This document shows, piece by piece, positions 37,501 to 47,173 of a stretch of 64,000 nt of DNA. The translations under genes and the position numbers were made by a program. Every line of letters starts with the position of its first letter. The stretch's first letter is position 1. The DNA comes from Gammaproteobacteria bacterium (lineage in GTDB: Bacteria; Pseudomonadota; Gammaproteobacteria; Steroidobacterales; GCA-2729495). The notes beneath the pieces were generated by a model. It worked only from the letters and a program-made list of their open reading frames with translations. It ran no database searches and had not been told where the DNA came from. The stretch covers positions 124,001 through 188,000 of the forward strand of contig JAUHYQ010000004.1 in NCBI GenBank assembly GCA_030426355.1. The letters run 5' to 3'.

Positions 37501-37568
37501 GTAATTGAAATCCGTAATGGTTATGCTTAGCGGCCGGCGGCGATTGTAGCCTATAAGGGGCGAACGGG

Positions 37569-38231
37569 ATGAGTAACGACACAATTCAGCTTACCGACGC
37601 TTTGAACGCATACCTGCGTTCAGTGTCGCTGCATGAGCCCAAAATTCTGCAACAGCTCCGCGCCGAGACAATGCAAATGGAAATGGCCCGCATGCAAATT
37701 GCGCCCGAGCAGGGCCAGTTTATGGGGCTCGTGTTGCAGCTGATGGGCGCACAGCGTTATCTCGAAGTCGGCACTTTTACCGGCTACAGTGCTTTGGCTT
37801 GTGCGCTGGCCATGCCGGACGATGCCGAGGTGCATGCGCTTGATATCAGCGCGGAGTGGACGTCAGTAGCGCGTCGCTATTGGGAGCGCGCCGGCGTCGC
37901 CGACCGGATAACGCTGCACCTGGGTGCAGCAGCCGACACGCTCGAAAATTTAGCGTCGTCACAACAAGAGCAATTTGACGCGGTGTTTATCGACGCCGAT
38001 AAAACAGGTTATGCCTTGTACATTGAATTCGCCCACAAGCTGTTGCGTGACGGCGGCTTGCTGATGCTGGATAACGTGCTGTGGGGTGGTACCGTGATCG
38101 ATGCGTCATCGGACGATGACGATACGGTGGCAATTCGCGCGGTAAACACACAGATGTATGCTGACCCGCGTTGGGATATTTCGCTGGTGCCTATCGGTGA
38201 CGGCTTAACCTTGGCACGCAAAAAAGGCTAG
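37569..38231 (+). CDS. SAM-dependent O-methyltransferase (caffeoyl-CoA OMT-like)
   Basis: A 220-residue class I methyltransferase of the family 3 O-methyltransferases. It has LEVGTFTGYSALACALAMP for SAM binding, a metal-binding VFIDADKTGYALYIEFAHKLLRDGGLLMLDNVLWGG block, and DPRWDISLVPIGDGLTLARKK at the C-terminus. It methylates a catechol-type hydroxyl with Mg in family members. The stop overlaps the convergent VOC gene by 4 bp. Confidence 0.92.
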   Translation: MSNDTIQLTDALNAYLRSVSLHEPKILQQLRAETMQMEMARMQIAPEQGQFMGLVLQLMGAQRYLEVGTFTGYSALACALAMPDDAEVHALDISAEWTSVARRYWERAGVADRITLHLGAAADTLENLASSQQEQFDAVFIDADKTGYALYIEFAHKLLRDGGLLMLDNVLWGGTVIDASSDDDDTVAIRAVNTQMYADPRWDISLVPIGDGLTLARKKG

Positions 38232-39076
38232 TTTGTTGCGAACAGCTCAATCAGCTCGCCGGTGACGCCGGTCAACACGGCAACGCCTTCTGCAGCGGCA
38301 ACCGCATTTGCCGGAATGGCATCGCAGTCAAAACCGACCAGTGCAATTCCCGGCGGCAGGTAACCGGCTCCCTGCTCCCGCGGCCCGACCTGCGCAGGCA
38401 TCTCATCGACCTCGATCAGCGAATCGCCGTCAAGGCCCAGCGCTGCGATGGGGTAGAGTGTTTCGATCGATACCCCGAGTGCTCTGGACAGTGTCGTGAC
38501 GCGCGACTCCACCACGGGCGCTTTGGCGACGCCAAAGCAGTCGTGATAAAAATTTTGCAGTTCACCCATGGTTTGGCCGCCGAGTATCACAATAAAAGTC
38601 CGGTCGACGGCCGAGCGCGCGACGGGGACGGACAGCCCCGGAACCGGTTTTTTAAACTCCGTCAGATAAATAATTTCATTGGCGGGGCCGCGCAGTTGCA
38701 TGGCGCGAATGTCATCGCTGAACGACAGGTTGCGCGGTGCGCCAACGATTTCAAACGGCGAATCCGCAACCCTGGCAGCCATCGCGTCAACGTTTTGCAC
38801 CATGATTTCTGATGCGTTCCACCCGTAGGTTGTGAGTGGCACGTAATCCGGATAAGGGGGTGCGAGTACAAAGCGAAATTCGAAATCGTCGCCGGCTGCA
38901 GGTCGCATGCTTAGCGAGTCCGCCCCGGACATCTTCGGCGTGCCCCAGGCAGCGGCTTCGGAATCGCTCACGGTGCCGCGCTCGACAACACGGTATTCCA
39001 GAAACTCGCTGTAGGCGCGTTCAACGGCACCGAGATCCGTCGCCGTTACGGTGACCCTGCGTATCGCTCCGAGCAT
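38228..39076 (-). CDS. VOC (glyoxalase/dioxygenase) family protein
   Basis: A 282-residue protein with two vicinal-oxygen-chelate modules: RRVTVTATDLGAVERAYSEFLEYRVVERG and TFIVILGGQTMGELQNFYHDCFGVA. The metal ligands are not clear from the sequence, so it may be catalytic or a binding protein. The frame extends 121 codons upstream inside the neighbouring gene; ATG 39074-39076 (MLGAIRRVTV) suits the domain start. It lies 10 bp after the CoA-transferase stop, in one operon with it. Confidence 0.8.
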   Translation of the reverse strand: MLGAIRRVTVTATDLGAVERAYSEFLEYRVVERGTVSDSEAAAWGTPKMSGADSLSMRPAAGDDFEFRFVLAPPYPDYVPLTTYGWNASEIMVQNVDAMAARVADSPFEIVGAPRNLSFSDDIRAMQLRGPANEIIYLTEFKKPVPGLSVPVARSAVDRTFIVILGGQTMGELQNFYHDCFGVAKAPVVESRVTTLSRALGVSIETLYPIAALGLDGDSLIEVDEMPAQVGPREQGAGYLPPGIALVGFDCDAIPANAVAAAEGVAVLTGVTGELIELFATN

Positions 39077-39086
39077 ATTGAATGGC

Positions 39087-40301
39087 CTAGATGATGCCTT
39101 TTGCAGTGAGTTCCGCGATACGTTCAGCGCCCATGTTAAGTACGCCGCCGTAGATCTCGTCGTTGTGCTGCCCGAGTTCCGGCCCAGGGCGACGAATGCC
39201 GCCGGGCGTTTTGGACAGCTTGGGAGCGACGTTCTGCATTTTGAGTTCACCGAATTTGGGATGCACGGTCGTCGCAATGGCTTCGCGTGCCTGAAAATGA
39301 GCGTCTTCAAGCATGTCGGGCGTGGTGTATATCTTTCCGGACGGGATGCCGTAATCGTCCATGAGTTTGCCGACGTCGGCAGCGTCAAGCGTTTTGGTCC
39401 AATCGGATATGAGGTCGTCAAGCTCTTGCTGAACGGCACCGCGCGCGGTGTGGGTTGCGTAGCGCTCGTTTTCGGCCAGCTCTGGCTGGCCCATGGCTTC
39501 GGTCAGACGACGAAACACCGTGTCCTGATTTGCCGCGATCAGTATCATGCCGCCGTCTTTGGTCGGGTATACATTCGACGGTGCCACGTTGGGCAATATC
39601 GCGCCGGTGCGCTCGCGCACATAACCTGCTTTGTCATATTCGGTGACGAGTGATTCCATCATGTTGAGCACGGCTTCATAAATGGCGGAGTCCACCACCT
39701 GGCCTTCGCCGGTGCGTTCCCGGTGATGCAGGGCGGTCAGGCCACCTATGCAGGCGAAAGTTGCAGCCAGCGAGTCGCCGATGCTGATACCCATTCGGCT
39801 CGGAGGTGTAGAGGGATCGCCGCAAACGTATCGCAATCCGCCCATGGCTTCGCCGACTGCACCGAAACCTGCGCGCGACGAGTAGGGCCCGGTCTGCCCA
39901 AAACCGGACACCCTGATCATGATCAGCCCCGGATTAATTTTGGAAAGTTCTTCATAACTCAGGCCCCAGCGCTCCATAGTGCCCGGGCGAAAATTTTCCA
40001 GCAGAAAATCCGCTGTCTTGATCAGCTCACGCGCGATTTCCTGACCTTCCTGTTCGCGGAGATTCAGCGTGACCGATTTTTTATTGCGTGCCACCACCGG
40101 CCACCAAAGGGACTGGCCGTGCGCTTTTTCGCGGCCCCAGACGCGCATCGGGTCGCCCTGATTCGGCGGTTCAATCTTGATGACTTCTGCACCAAAATCG
40201 CCCATGAGCTGCCCGCAGAACGGTCCTGCCAGCAATGTGCCCATTTCGATCAGCCGCAGGTCGGAAAGAGGCCCCCGGTTCTCCTTTGCTTCAATTGTCA
40301 T
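39087..40301 (-). CDS. Class III CoA-transferase (CaiB/BaiF family)
   Basis: A 404-residue family III transferase. It starts LRLIEMGTLLAGPFCGQLMGDFGAEVIKIEPP and has LLENFRPGTMERWGLSYEEL, VSGFGQTGPYS and GQVVDSAIYEAVLNMMES. The Asp in the last block is probably the nucleophile. It moves CoA between carboxylic acids. The frame reaches 40388, but ATG 40299-40301 (MTIEAKENRG) is the natural start. It is divergent from the HMG-CoA-lyase-like gene. Confidence 0.9.
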   Translation of the reverse strand: MTIEAKENRGPLSDLRLIEMGTLLAGPFCGQLMGDFGAEVIKIEPPNQGDPMRVWGREKAHGQSLWWPVVARNKKSVTLNLREQEGQEIARELIKTADFLLENFRPGTMERWGLSYEELSKINPGLIMIRVSGFGQTGPYSSRAGFGAVGEAMGGLRYVCGDPSTPPSRMGISIGDSLAATFACIGGLTALHHRERTGEGQVVDSAIYEAVLNMMESLVTEYDKAGYVRERTGAILPNVAPSNVYPTKDGGMILIAANQDTVFRRLTEAMGQPELAENERYATHTARGAVQQELDDLISDWTKTLDAADVGKLMDDYGIPSGKIYTTPDMLEDAHFQAREAIATTVHPKFGELKMQNVAPKLSKTPGGIRRPGPELGQHNDEIYGGVLNMGAERIAELTAKGII

Positions 40302-40398
40302 GCGTTGCTTACCCTTTAGGCTAGCGGCGAAGGTGCGCACAATCTCGCCGTGGTGCCGTATCAGTCTGTGAATGTCGTCTGCAGCCACGTATCCGGCA

Positions 40399-40438
40399 TA
40401 TACAATGTCGGTGCGCGGTCGTATACAATGCGAGGTCG
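40399..40438. promoter_or_regulatory. Direct repeats in a divergent promoter
   Basis: TATACAATG occurs at 40399-40407 and 40422-40430, followed by CGAGGTCG and a similar block, a 23-bp period, about two helical turns. It lies between the CoA-transferase and lyase genes and contains -10-like TATACAAT. It may be a promoter plus operator, possibly for the IclR regulator at 45.6 kb. Confidence 0.4.
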
Positions 40439-40479
40439 AATTTTGAGCCGTTTTGGCTCGTACCGCAAGGTTACAGAGA

Positions 40480-41406
40480 GTGTCTCAGAAAAAAGTATCC
40501 ATTATCGAAGTCGGGCCGCGCGATGGTTTGCAGAGCGAGCCTGAGGTGCTTTCGACTGAGGCCAAGTTGACATTCATCAACAAGGCCATTGATGCGGGTA
40601 TCCGCCGCATGGAAGTCACCAGCTTTGTGCACCCCAAGCGTGTGCCGCAAATGGCAGATGCTGAGGATGTGGTCCGCGGCCTGCCGAAACGCGACGATTT
40701 CACCGCGATCGGCCTGGTTCTTAATAAGCGCGGTTTTGAGCGTGCGCGTGATGTGCACATTGACGAGATCGGTATGGCGGTTATCGCCAGCGAGACATAC
40801 AACCAGCGTAATAACGGCACCTCCACGCAGGGTTCCATTGATGCATGGCTGGAGATGGCTGCCGAAGCGCGCAAAGAAGGCATGCGTGCGAATGTCATGG
40901 TTTCTTCGGCGTTTGGCTGCCCCTTCGAAGGGGAGGTCAAATTGCAGCATGTGCTCGATATCGTCAAAAAGATTCTCGAAGGCGAACCCGTGGAACTCGG
41001 TTTTGCCGATAGCATAGGCGTTGGCGTGCCGCCGCAGGTGACCGAAATGATCGGAGCCGTGCGCGAAATCGCGCCCGATATGCCGTTGCGCTTTCATTTT
41101 CACAACACCCGTAACACCGGTATCGCCAATGCAATGGCAGCGGTGCAGGCCGGTGTGGACTCGCTGGATGCCAGTATTGCAGGCATTGGTGGCTGTCCCT
41201 TTGCCCCCGCGGCCACGGGGAATATACCTACTGACGATCTGCTCTATATGTTGGATCGTTCAGGGGTGGAAACCGGCGTTGCGCTGGATAAAATCATCGA
41301 GATAAGTCACTGGCTCGAAGAGCAGCTTGGGCGCTCAACGCCCGCGATGTTGCCCAAGGCCGGTATATTTCCGCAGGTTGCCGAGCAATACCAGGAAGCC
41401 AGCTAA
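40480..41406 (+). CDS. HMG-CoA lyase-like enzyme
   Basis: A 308-residue HMGL-like TIM barrel. It has VSIIEVGPRDGLQSEPEVLSTEAK, metal-binding HFHNTRNTG, and SLDASIAGIGGCPFAPAATGNIPTDDLLYML, which matches the HMG-CoA lyase signature. Cleavage of 3-hydroxy-3-methylglutaryl-CoA or a related acyl-CoA is likely. The frame begins at TTG 40453, but GTG 40480 (AAGG 9 bases upstream) gives the typical N-terminus. It is followed by HyuA after 157 bp. Confidence 0.88.
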   Translation: MSQKKVSIIEVGPRDGLQSEPEVLSTEAKLTFINKAIDAGIRRMEVTSFVHPKRVPQMADAEDVVRGLPKRDDFTAIGLVLNKRGFERARDVHIDEIGMAVIASETYNQRNNGTSTQGSIDAWLEMAAEARKEGMRANVMVSSAFGCPFEGEVKLQHVLDIVKKILEGEPVELGFADSIGVGVPPQVTEMIGAVREIAPDMPLRFHFHNTRNTGIANAMAAVQAGVDSLDASIAGIGGCPFAPAATGNIPTDDLLYMLDRSGVETGVALDKIIEISHWLEEQLGRSTPAMLPKAGIFPQVAEQYQEAS

Positions 41407-41563
41407 AAGAGGCAGCAGGCATAAACCAGGGCGGGCAGATTCAGGCATGGCACCGTGCCACTGACTGCCCGGTAACCTGAACAACGTTTTTATTTTCACG
41501 GCAGCTCCGCCACAGCAGAGTGTGCCCACAACTTGGATTGATACGAGAGAGTAAGGGGAAACC

Positions 41564-43624
41564 ATGAGTTACCGGCTTGGCGTAGACGTAGGCGGAACAT
41601 TCACCGACTTGATGTTGATTAACGAAGAAACGGGCGCGACGTTTACCGCAAAAGTTCCGTCCACCCCGGAAGATTCGTCGATCGGCGTGCTTAATGGTGT
41701 TGCGCGTATTTGTGAGGAATCCGGCATTGATCCGACAAAGATCGATCGGGTCATGCACGGCACCACCGTTGCCACCAACGCCGTGTTACAGGGCAAGGGC
41801 GCAAAGGTGGGTCTGGTAACGACCGCCGGTTACGAGCAGACACTGCAGGTCGCCCGGTCTTTCTGTCCGGGTGGTCTGGGCGGATGGGTTACCTTCAACA
41901 AGAATCCGCTGCTCGCGCCGCTGGAGCTGACCATTGGTGCTGACGAGCGGATGGACGCCAGCGGTAACGTGATCCGCGAGCTCGACGAAGCTGCGCTGCG
42001 CAAGAGTCTGGAAAAGTTGAAAGCGACCGGTCAGGTCGAGGCGTTGACGATTTGTTTTGTGAATGCCTACATCAACGGCGATAACGAGCAGAAGGCCGCC
42101 AAAATAGCCCGCGAGGTATTTGGCGATACGCCGATTTCGATATCCAGCGAAGTTGTGCCGGAAATGCAGGAGTACGAGCGCACCGAAACAACGGTGATGA
42201 ACTCCTACGTGCGCCCCGAGATGCAGCTCTATATCGACAACCTGCAGAACGCACTGCACGACCGTATGGGTGAAGAACTGCAGTTGTCACTGTTGCGTTC
42301 CGACGGCGGACTGGCATCGGCTCGCTCCGCAGCCGATTCTCCGGTCAACATGCTGATGTCCGGGCCTGCCGGTGGTGTTACAGGTGCAATTTATTTTTGC
42401 AGCCGTGCCGGCTACGACGACATCCTGACTTTCGACATGGGCGGTACGTCGACGGACGTGGCCCTGATTCAGGACTCCAAAGCCCGTGTGCGCCGCGAAA
42501 CCTATGTCGGTGACGTTAAAGTCCGCGCGCCATCCGTTGACGTGCGCACCGTGGGTGCAGGCGGCGGCTCCATCGCTTTTGTACCGGAACTCACCGGCGC
42601 ACTGCGCGTCGGGCCGGAATCAGCGGGTGCTGTGCCCGGGCCTGCGGCCTATCTTAAAGGTGGTGACAAGCCGACCGTTTGTGATGCCAATGTGGTGCTG
42701 GGTTACCTGCCTTCCGACGTTCAGTTGGGCGGCAAAATGCAGATTTCCAAGGAAGCGGCCGAAAAAGCTGTGCAAACCATTGCCGACGCGCTGGATATTG
42801 ATTTGCTGGAAGCAGCGGAAGGCATCATCAGGGTCGCGAACGAGGCCATGTTCGGCGCGCTGCGGCTGGTATCGGTGGAGCAGGGTTACGATCCGCGTGA
42901 TTTTGCGCTGGTCTGTTTTGGCGGTGCCGGGCCGCTGCATGGCAACGCCATGGGCATACTGTCGGATGCGTGGCCGGTGATTATTCCGCCGGGCCCGGGT
43001 GTGCTGTGTGCGCGCGGTGATGCTACGACTACCGTGCAGGATGAGGCCACCCGAACCTATATTCAGTTGGCCGGAGACGTTAGCAAGGAGCAACTTCTTG
43101 CTGATCTGAAGGCGCTGGAAGAACGTGCGGCTCAGGCACTCATTGACGATGGCATCGGCAAACAAGATCACGAAGTGGTGTATCAGGCGGACGTCCGTTA
43201 TGTCGGTCAGGCGTTCCAGATCACCCTGGATTTCACCGAGGCAGACTTGCAAGAGCGCGGCCTGGATGTGGTTACGGGCCAGTTTGATGCCGAACATGAG
43301 CAGTTGTTCAGCTTCAAGTTAAGCGACGGGCACGAGATTCTGATGATACGTGCCGTCGTCAAGGCTAAACCGGCCGATCTTGCATTACCCGAAGTCGGAT
43401 CGGCAGACGCCGAACTCAAGGACTGTATCGTGCACGAGTCCAAATTTTATTATGACGGTGCATGGCACGATGCACCGTTGTACGACCGCGCGAAGCTGCA
43501 TGCGGGCATCGTGGTTCCCGGCCCTTCCATTGTCATGGAAATGGATTCGACAACGGTCATCCTGCCGGGGCATGAAGCCAGGGTGGATGAAATCGGCAAC
43601 CTGCTGATCAACCCGGTCAAATAA
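41564..43624 (+). CDS. Hydantoinase A / acetone carboxylase-type ATPase subunit (HyuA family)
   Basis: A 686-residue protein of the HyuA family with the ASKHA ATPase start YRLGVDVGGTFTDLMLINEETG, HGTTVATNAVLQGKGA, FDMGGTSTDVALI and GGAGPLHGNAMGI. Members are the ATP-dependent subunit of N-methylhydantoinase, 5-oxoprolinase or acetone/acetophenone carboxylases. Together with HyuB it should hydrolyse or carboxylate a cyclic amide or ketone substrate. A GGGGAA site lies before the ATG. hyuB starts 18 bp later. Confidence 0.92.
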   Translation: MSYRLGVDVGGTFTDLMLINEETGATFTAKVPSTPEDSSIGVLNGVARICEESGIDPTKIDRVMHGTTVATNAVLQGKGAKVGLVTTAGYEQTLQVARSFCPGGLGGWVTFNKNPLLAPLELTIGADERMDASGNVIRELDEAALRKSLEKLKATGQVEALTICFVNAYINGDNEQKAAKIAREVFGDTPISISSEVVPEMQEYERTETTVMNSYVRPEMQLYIDNLQNALHDRMGEELQLSLLRSDGGLASARSAADSPVNMLMSGPAGGVTGAIYFCSRAGYDDILTFDMGGTSTDVALIQDSKARVRRETYVGDVKVRAPSVDVRTVGAGGGSIAFVPELTGALRVGPESAGAVPGPAAYLKGGDKPTVCDANVVLGYLPSDVQLGGKMQISKEAAEKAVQTIADALDIDLLEAAEGIIRVANEAMFGALRLVSVEQGYDPRDFALVCFGGAGPLHGNAMGILSDAWPVIIPPGPGVLCARGDATTTVQDEATRTYIQLAGDVSKEQLLADLKALEERAAQALIDDGIGKQDHEVVYQADVRYVGQAFQITLDFTEADLQERGLDVVTGQFDAEHEQLFSFKLSDGHEILMIRAVVKAKPADLALPEVGSADAELKDCIVHESKFYYDGAWHDAPLYDRAKLHAGIVVPGPSIVMEMDSTTVILPGHEARVDEIGNLLINPVK

Positions 43625-43641
43625 GGCAGAGGAGAGAACTC

Positions 43642-45510
43642 ATGACTGCAAGAATTATCGAAACCAATAACACTCCTCTCAAGAAAGTCGAGGTTGAAGG
43701 CGTAACCGCTGACATTATCGAGAACGCGCTTAAGAATGCGCGTATCGAAATGGACGCGGTATTGTTCCGCACCGCCATGTCGCCGGGCATTCGCGAGCAG
43801 GGCGACTGCTTCCCGATGATTGCGAACAAAGACGGCAAGATGGTCGTCGGCCAGTTCGGTTCGTTTATCGGCCCCTTCATGGAGGCGTATAACGACGAAA
43901 TCGAGGAAGGCGACATTATCCTCACCAACGATCCCTACATGTGTAATGCAGCGGTGTCGCACTTGCCTGACTGGCTGGTGCTGAAGCCCGTGTTCAAGGA
44001 CGGTCGTCATATTGCATGGACGGCAATGTTTGGCCACATGTCCGATAACGGCGGCATGGTGCCAGGGTCGATTCCGATTGAGGCCACCAACATCTATCAG
44101 GAAGGTGTCCGGATTCCGCCCATTAAGCTCTACAAAAAGGGCGTATTGCAGTCCGACATACTGGAACTCATTCTGCACAACGTTCGTACCTCGCAGTGGA
44201 ACCGTTTCGACCTGAACGCCCTGGTAGCAGCCTGTAACACGGCTGGAAAACGTTGCGTGGAAATGGCCAACCGCTTTGGCGACGACGTGCTGTTCAGTGC
44301 CATGGACATCATGCTGGAGCGCAACTACAACGCCATGAAGTTCATTATTCAAAACTTCATTCCGGAAGAACCGCGCACCTTCGAAGATTATCTGTGCGAT
44401 GACGGCATGGGCATGGGGCCTTACAAAATCAAATGCAAGATGTGGCGTGAAGGTGACGTTGCGCACTTCGACTTCTCAGGCACTGACCCGCAGGCCCAGA
44501 GTTCGGTGAACTTTTACCTGAACGAAGACATGTTCAAGATGTTCTTCGGTTCATTCACCATTAACGTGGTTGATCCGCACATTGTATTTAACGACGGATT
44601 TTATGATCTCGTCGACGTGTACATCCCTGAAGGTACGCTGCTGAAGCCGAAATTCCCGGCTGCGATTTCAGGCCGCACGCATGCATTGGGTCGTATTTTT
44701 GACGTACTGGGTGCTTTGCTGGGTTCCGGTGCGCCTGAGCAGATGCTTAATGCCGCTGGTTTCTCGGATTCGCCGCATTTGTTCTACTCGGGTTACGACA
44801 CCCGTGAAGGCAAGAACAACGAATGGTTCCAGCTGTTCCAGATCGGATTTGGCGGTGTTCCCGGCCGGCCGGCCGGCGACGGCCCCGACGGCCATTCGCT
44901 GTGGCCAGGGTTTACGAACGTGCCGAACGAATTTATTGAATCCTATTTCCCGCTGCGTATCGAGCGTTACGAGACAATTCCGGATTCCGGCGGCGCAGGT
45001 TTACACCGCGGCGGTAACGGCCTGAGTGTGGCTTATCGATTCCTGTCCGATGGGGCCATTGGTATTCATGACGAGCGCTGGCTGGTCTATCCGTGGGGCG
45101 TACTCGGCGGGCAGGTTGGCATGCGCTCCACCAAGAAAATCGTGCGCATTGACGGTAGCGAAGAATGGCTGCCCTCGAAGTGCGACGGCGTCAAGGTGCA
45201 GGCCGGTGATTTGCTGTACTTCAACACCTGGGGCGGCGGCGGTTGGGGTGACCCGCTCAAACGCGATCCGCAGTTGGTGCTGGCTGACGTCAATCGCGTA
45301 CTGGCAACGGTTGAAGGCGCTCGTGACTACGGCGTTGTCATCAAAGACGGTGCCGTGGACGAGGCTGCCACCAAGAAGCTCAGAGAGGAAATGGCGGCCG
45401 CTCGCGGTGAGATCGGTGTGTTCAATACCGGGCCGTCTATTGAAGAATTGCGGGCTACCTGTCTGGCCGAGACCGGACTCGAGCCGCCCGTGCAGCCGGT
45501 CTTCCGCTAA
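43642..45510 (+). CDS. Hydantoinase B / acetone carboxylase-type subunit (HyuB family)
   Basis: A 622-residue HyuB-family protein. It has the pattern ENALKNARIEMDAVLFRTAMSPGIREQGD, DIILTNDPYMCNAAVSHLPD, and a C-terminal GGGGWGDPLKRDP block. It is the catalytic partner of HyuA. The real substrate is uncertain; the neighbouring lyase and CoA-transferase suggest that the product ends up as an acyl-CoA. It ends 22 bp before a terminator. Confidence 0.92.
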   Translation: MTARIIETNNTPLKKVEVEGVTADIIENALKNARIEMDAVLFRTAMSPGIREQGDCFPMIANKDGKMVVGQFGSFIGPFMEAYNDEIEEGDIILTNDPYMCNAAVSHLPDWLVLKPVFKDGRHIAWTAMFGHMSDNGGMVPGSIPIEATNIYQEGVRIPPIKLYKKGVLQSDILELILHNVRTSQWNRFDLNALVAACNTAGKRCVEMANRFGDDVLFSAMDIMLERNYNAMKFIIQNFIPEEPRTFEDYLCDDGMGMGPYKIKCKMWREGDVAHFDFSGTDPQAQSSVNFYLNEDMFKMFFGSFTINVVDPHIVFNDGFYDLVDVYIPEGTLLKPKFPAAISGRTHALGRIFDVLGALLGSGAPEQMLNAAGFSDSPHLFYSGYDTREGKNNEWFQLFQIGFGGVPGRPAGDGPDGHSLWPGFTNVPNEFIESYFPLRIERYETIPDSGGAGLHRGGNGLSVAYRFLSDGAIGIHDERWLVYPWGVLGGQVGMRSTKKIVRIDGSEEWLPSKCDGVKVQAGDLLYFNTWGGGGWGDPLKRDPQLVLADVNRVLATVEGARDYGVVIKDGAVDEAATKKLREEMAAARGEIGVFNTGPSIEELRATCLAETGLEPPVQPVFR

Positions 45511-45532
45511 ACCAACGCGGCCGATGCCTGAT

Positions 45533-45562
45533 AAAAAAAGACCCCGGCTGGGGTCTTTTTTT
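45533..45562. terminator. Bidirectional terminator between hyuB and iclR-like gene
   Basis: AAAAAAAGACCCC-GGCT-GGGGTCTTTTTTTT forms a long stem with A- and T-tracts on both sides. It ends both the HyuAB operon and the convergent regulator gene. Confidence 0.9.
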
Positions 45563-45581
45563 TGGGTTGGTTTTTTACTCG

Positions 45582-46394
45582 TTATTCATCGCGTTTCAGC
45601 GGCGATTCAATCGGGTCGCGCTGATGCTGGCGCAGGAATTCCGCGGCGATATCCTGCGCAGTATTCTGCAGGCGGGGGACAAAGCGTTCGATCGCTTCCT
45701 GCTCGGATACGGCGGTGCTGGCAAAGCGCATGGTTAGGACCGCGAGCAGCCGGTCCGCCACAACGATCGGCACAGCGACGCTGGTCTCGTCCGACACCCG
45801 GCGGCGGCGATGCCAGAGCGCGAAGCCACGTTTGCGTGCTTCCACCAGTGTCTCGTAAATCAATTTCTTGTTGCGGGCCGGTGCGCTAACTTCATCCTTG
45901 GAGCGGGCCAGAATTTCCAGCAAGGTGTCGCGCTGTTCCTTCGGGCAAAACGCCAGGTAGCAAAGCCCGGCTGCCGAACCCAGTATTTCCACCCGGAAGC
46001 CGGGGCCGCGTTTCTCAACCGCCAGCGGGCTGCGGTGATCGGTAGTCTGACGCACCAGCATGGTATTGCCGGACAGCGTGGCGATTGCACAAGGCCAGAT
46101 CAGCTCATGGCAGAGGGCATACATGTATTCGCGAGCGACCAGCGTAATCCAGGCCTCGTCATCGAAACCGTCGCTGAGGCCGCGGACCATGATCGTCAGC
46201 CGGTAGCGTTCATCACTGGCGGCCCGGTAGGCGTAACCGGCGACGCAGAGCGTCTCAAGGATGCGGTAAGTGGTGGTGCGCGGCAGGTCGATCTCGCCAG
46301 CCACCTCTGAAACGGTCGCGCCGTTGTGGCGATTGAGTACATGTAGTACTTCAAGTCCTCGCAATAAAGCCCTGATTGGACGGGTAGAACTCAT
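45582..46394 (-). CDS. IclR-family transcriptional regulator
   Basis: A 270-residue regulator. The N-terminal winged helix is LRGLEVLHVLNRHNGATVSEVAGEIDLPRTTTYRILETLCVAGY at residues about 8-55. The C-terminal effector domain (about 85-255) includes the VEILGSAAGLCYLAFCPKEQRD block. Family members often control adjacent aromatic or ketone catabolism genes, so HyuAB is a likely target. It is convergent with hyuB. Between 46395 and 46630 I see no gene, only two copies of AGGCGGAC (46435-46442, 46473-46480). Confidence 0.92.
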   Translation of the reverse strand: MSSTRPIRALLRGLEVLHVLNRHNGATVSEVAGEIDLPRTTTYRILETLCVAGYAYRAASDERYRLTIMVRGLSDGFDDEAWITLVAREYMYALCHELIWPCAIATLSGNTMLVRQTTDHRSPLAVEKRGPGFRVEILGSAAGLCYLAFCPKEQRDTLLEILARSKDEVSAPARNKKLIYETLVEARKRGFALWHRRRRVSDETSVAVPIVVADRLLAVLTMRFASTAVSEQEAIERFVPRLQNTAQDIAAEFLRQHQRDPIESPLKRDE

Positions 46395-46630
46395 ATATTT
46401 TCAGCTCGTATTTTGGACCGGTCGCTCAACCGACAGGCGGACATACTAATCTGGACTCGCTCTATTTCCAATAGGCGGACTGCCAAATGTTACAAGTTGA
46501 TACACAAACGCCTGTCCCGGATGACGCTCAACCGCGGTCCAACCGATCACCCACGGCAGCGGTTGCTGTGCTGCAAGAAGGCAGGTGCTGGGCTACTATT
46601 GCGCACCGAACAAAGCGGTGAGGTATTTCC

Positions 46631-47173
46631 ATGTCGGAGCAACTGGCGCCGGGTACGCAGGATCGAACAGCAACGTTATTGGGCTGGGCGATTTTCGTGA
46701 CCTTTGCAATTCTGTTTCTCAATATCGTAACGCTGCCGCGCACGCCGCTGGGCGAGCGAGACAGCCTGCAGCTTTGGCATGACAGCCTTGGCTGGGTGGT
46801 CGGCATATTGTGCTGGGTGCGCCTGTACTGGTTCGTCAAGGGGCCCAAGCCGCAACCGCCGGCAGGCATGTCCGAAGACTCCTTCGCTTTCAGTCGCGCA
46901 ATCCTGTTCATGCTGGTGCTGGTGTTCGCACTGGAGTTTCTGATCGGTATTTTCTACGCGTGGGGTGAAGGCCGACAGGTGCATTTTTTCGGCGCGATAT
47001 TCCCGCAACTGGCGGATACCACCGAAGACCTGCGTAAGATGACCGGCTACCCGCACAGCGCGCTGGCCTTCTATTACCTGATGCTGTTTACCATCTGGCT
47101 GGTGCTCGGCTTCTGGCAGAACCGCAAATACAAGAGCGGCTGGCGGCGCTTATTCCCAGGGGAGAAAGTCTGA
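46631..47173 (+). CDS. Cytochrome b561-type membrane protein
   Basis: A 180-residue inner-membrane protein with four transmembrane helices: LLGWAIFVTFAILFLNIVTL, WHDSLGWVVGILCWVRLYWF, AILFMLVLVFALEFLIGIFY, and FYYLMLFTIWLVLGFW. Histidines at LWHDSLGW and GYPHSAL fit haem b ligands. It is one base overlapped (TGATG) with a c-type cytochrome gene, so the two likely form one electron-transfer unit. Partner is unknown. Confidence 0.82.
   Translation: MSEQLAPGTQDRTATLLGWAIFVTFAILFLNIVTLPRTPLGERDSLQLWHDSLGWVVGILCWVRLYWFVKGPKPQPPAGMSEDSFAFSRAILFMLVLVFALEFLIGIFYAWGEGRQVHFFGAIFPQLADTTEDLRKMTGYPHSALAFYYLMLFTIWLVLGFWQNRKYKSGWRRLFPGEKV

Noticed and set aside
36659-37582. A second minus-strand frame overlapping the TauE-like gene.
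   Set aside because: Its product is Arg/His/Cys-rich without membrane segments, whereas the chosen frame has clear TSUP motifs.
45026-45889. A 287-codon plus-strand frame across the end of hyuB and the IclR gene.
   Set aside because: It crosses the terminator and is antisense to a clear IclR regulator.
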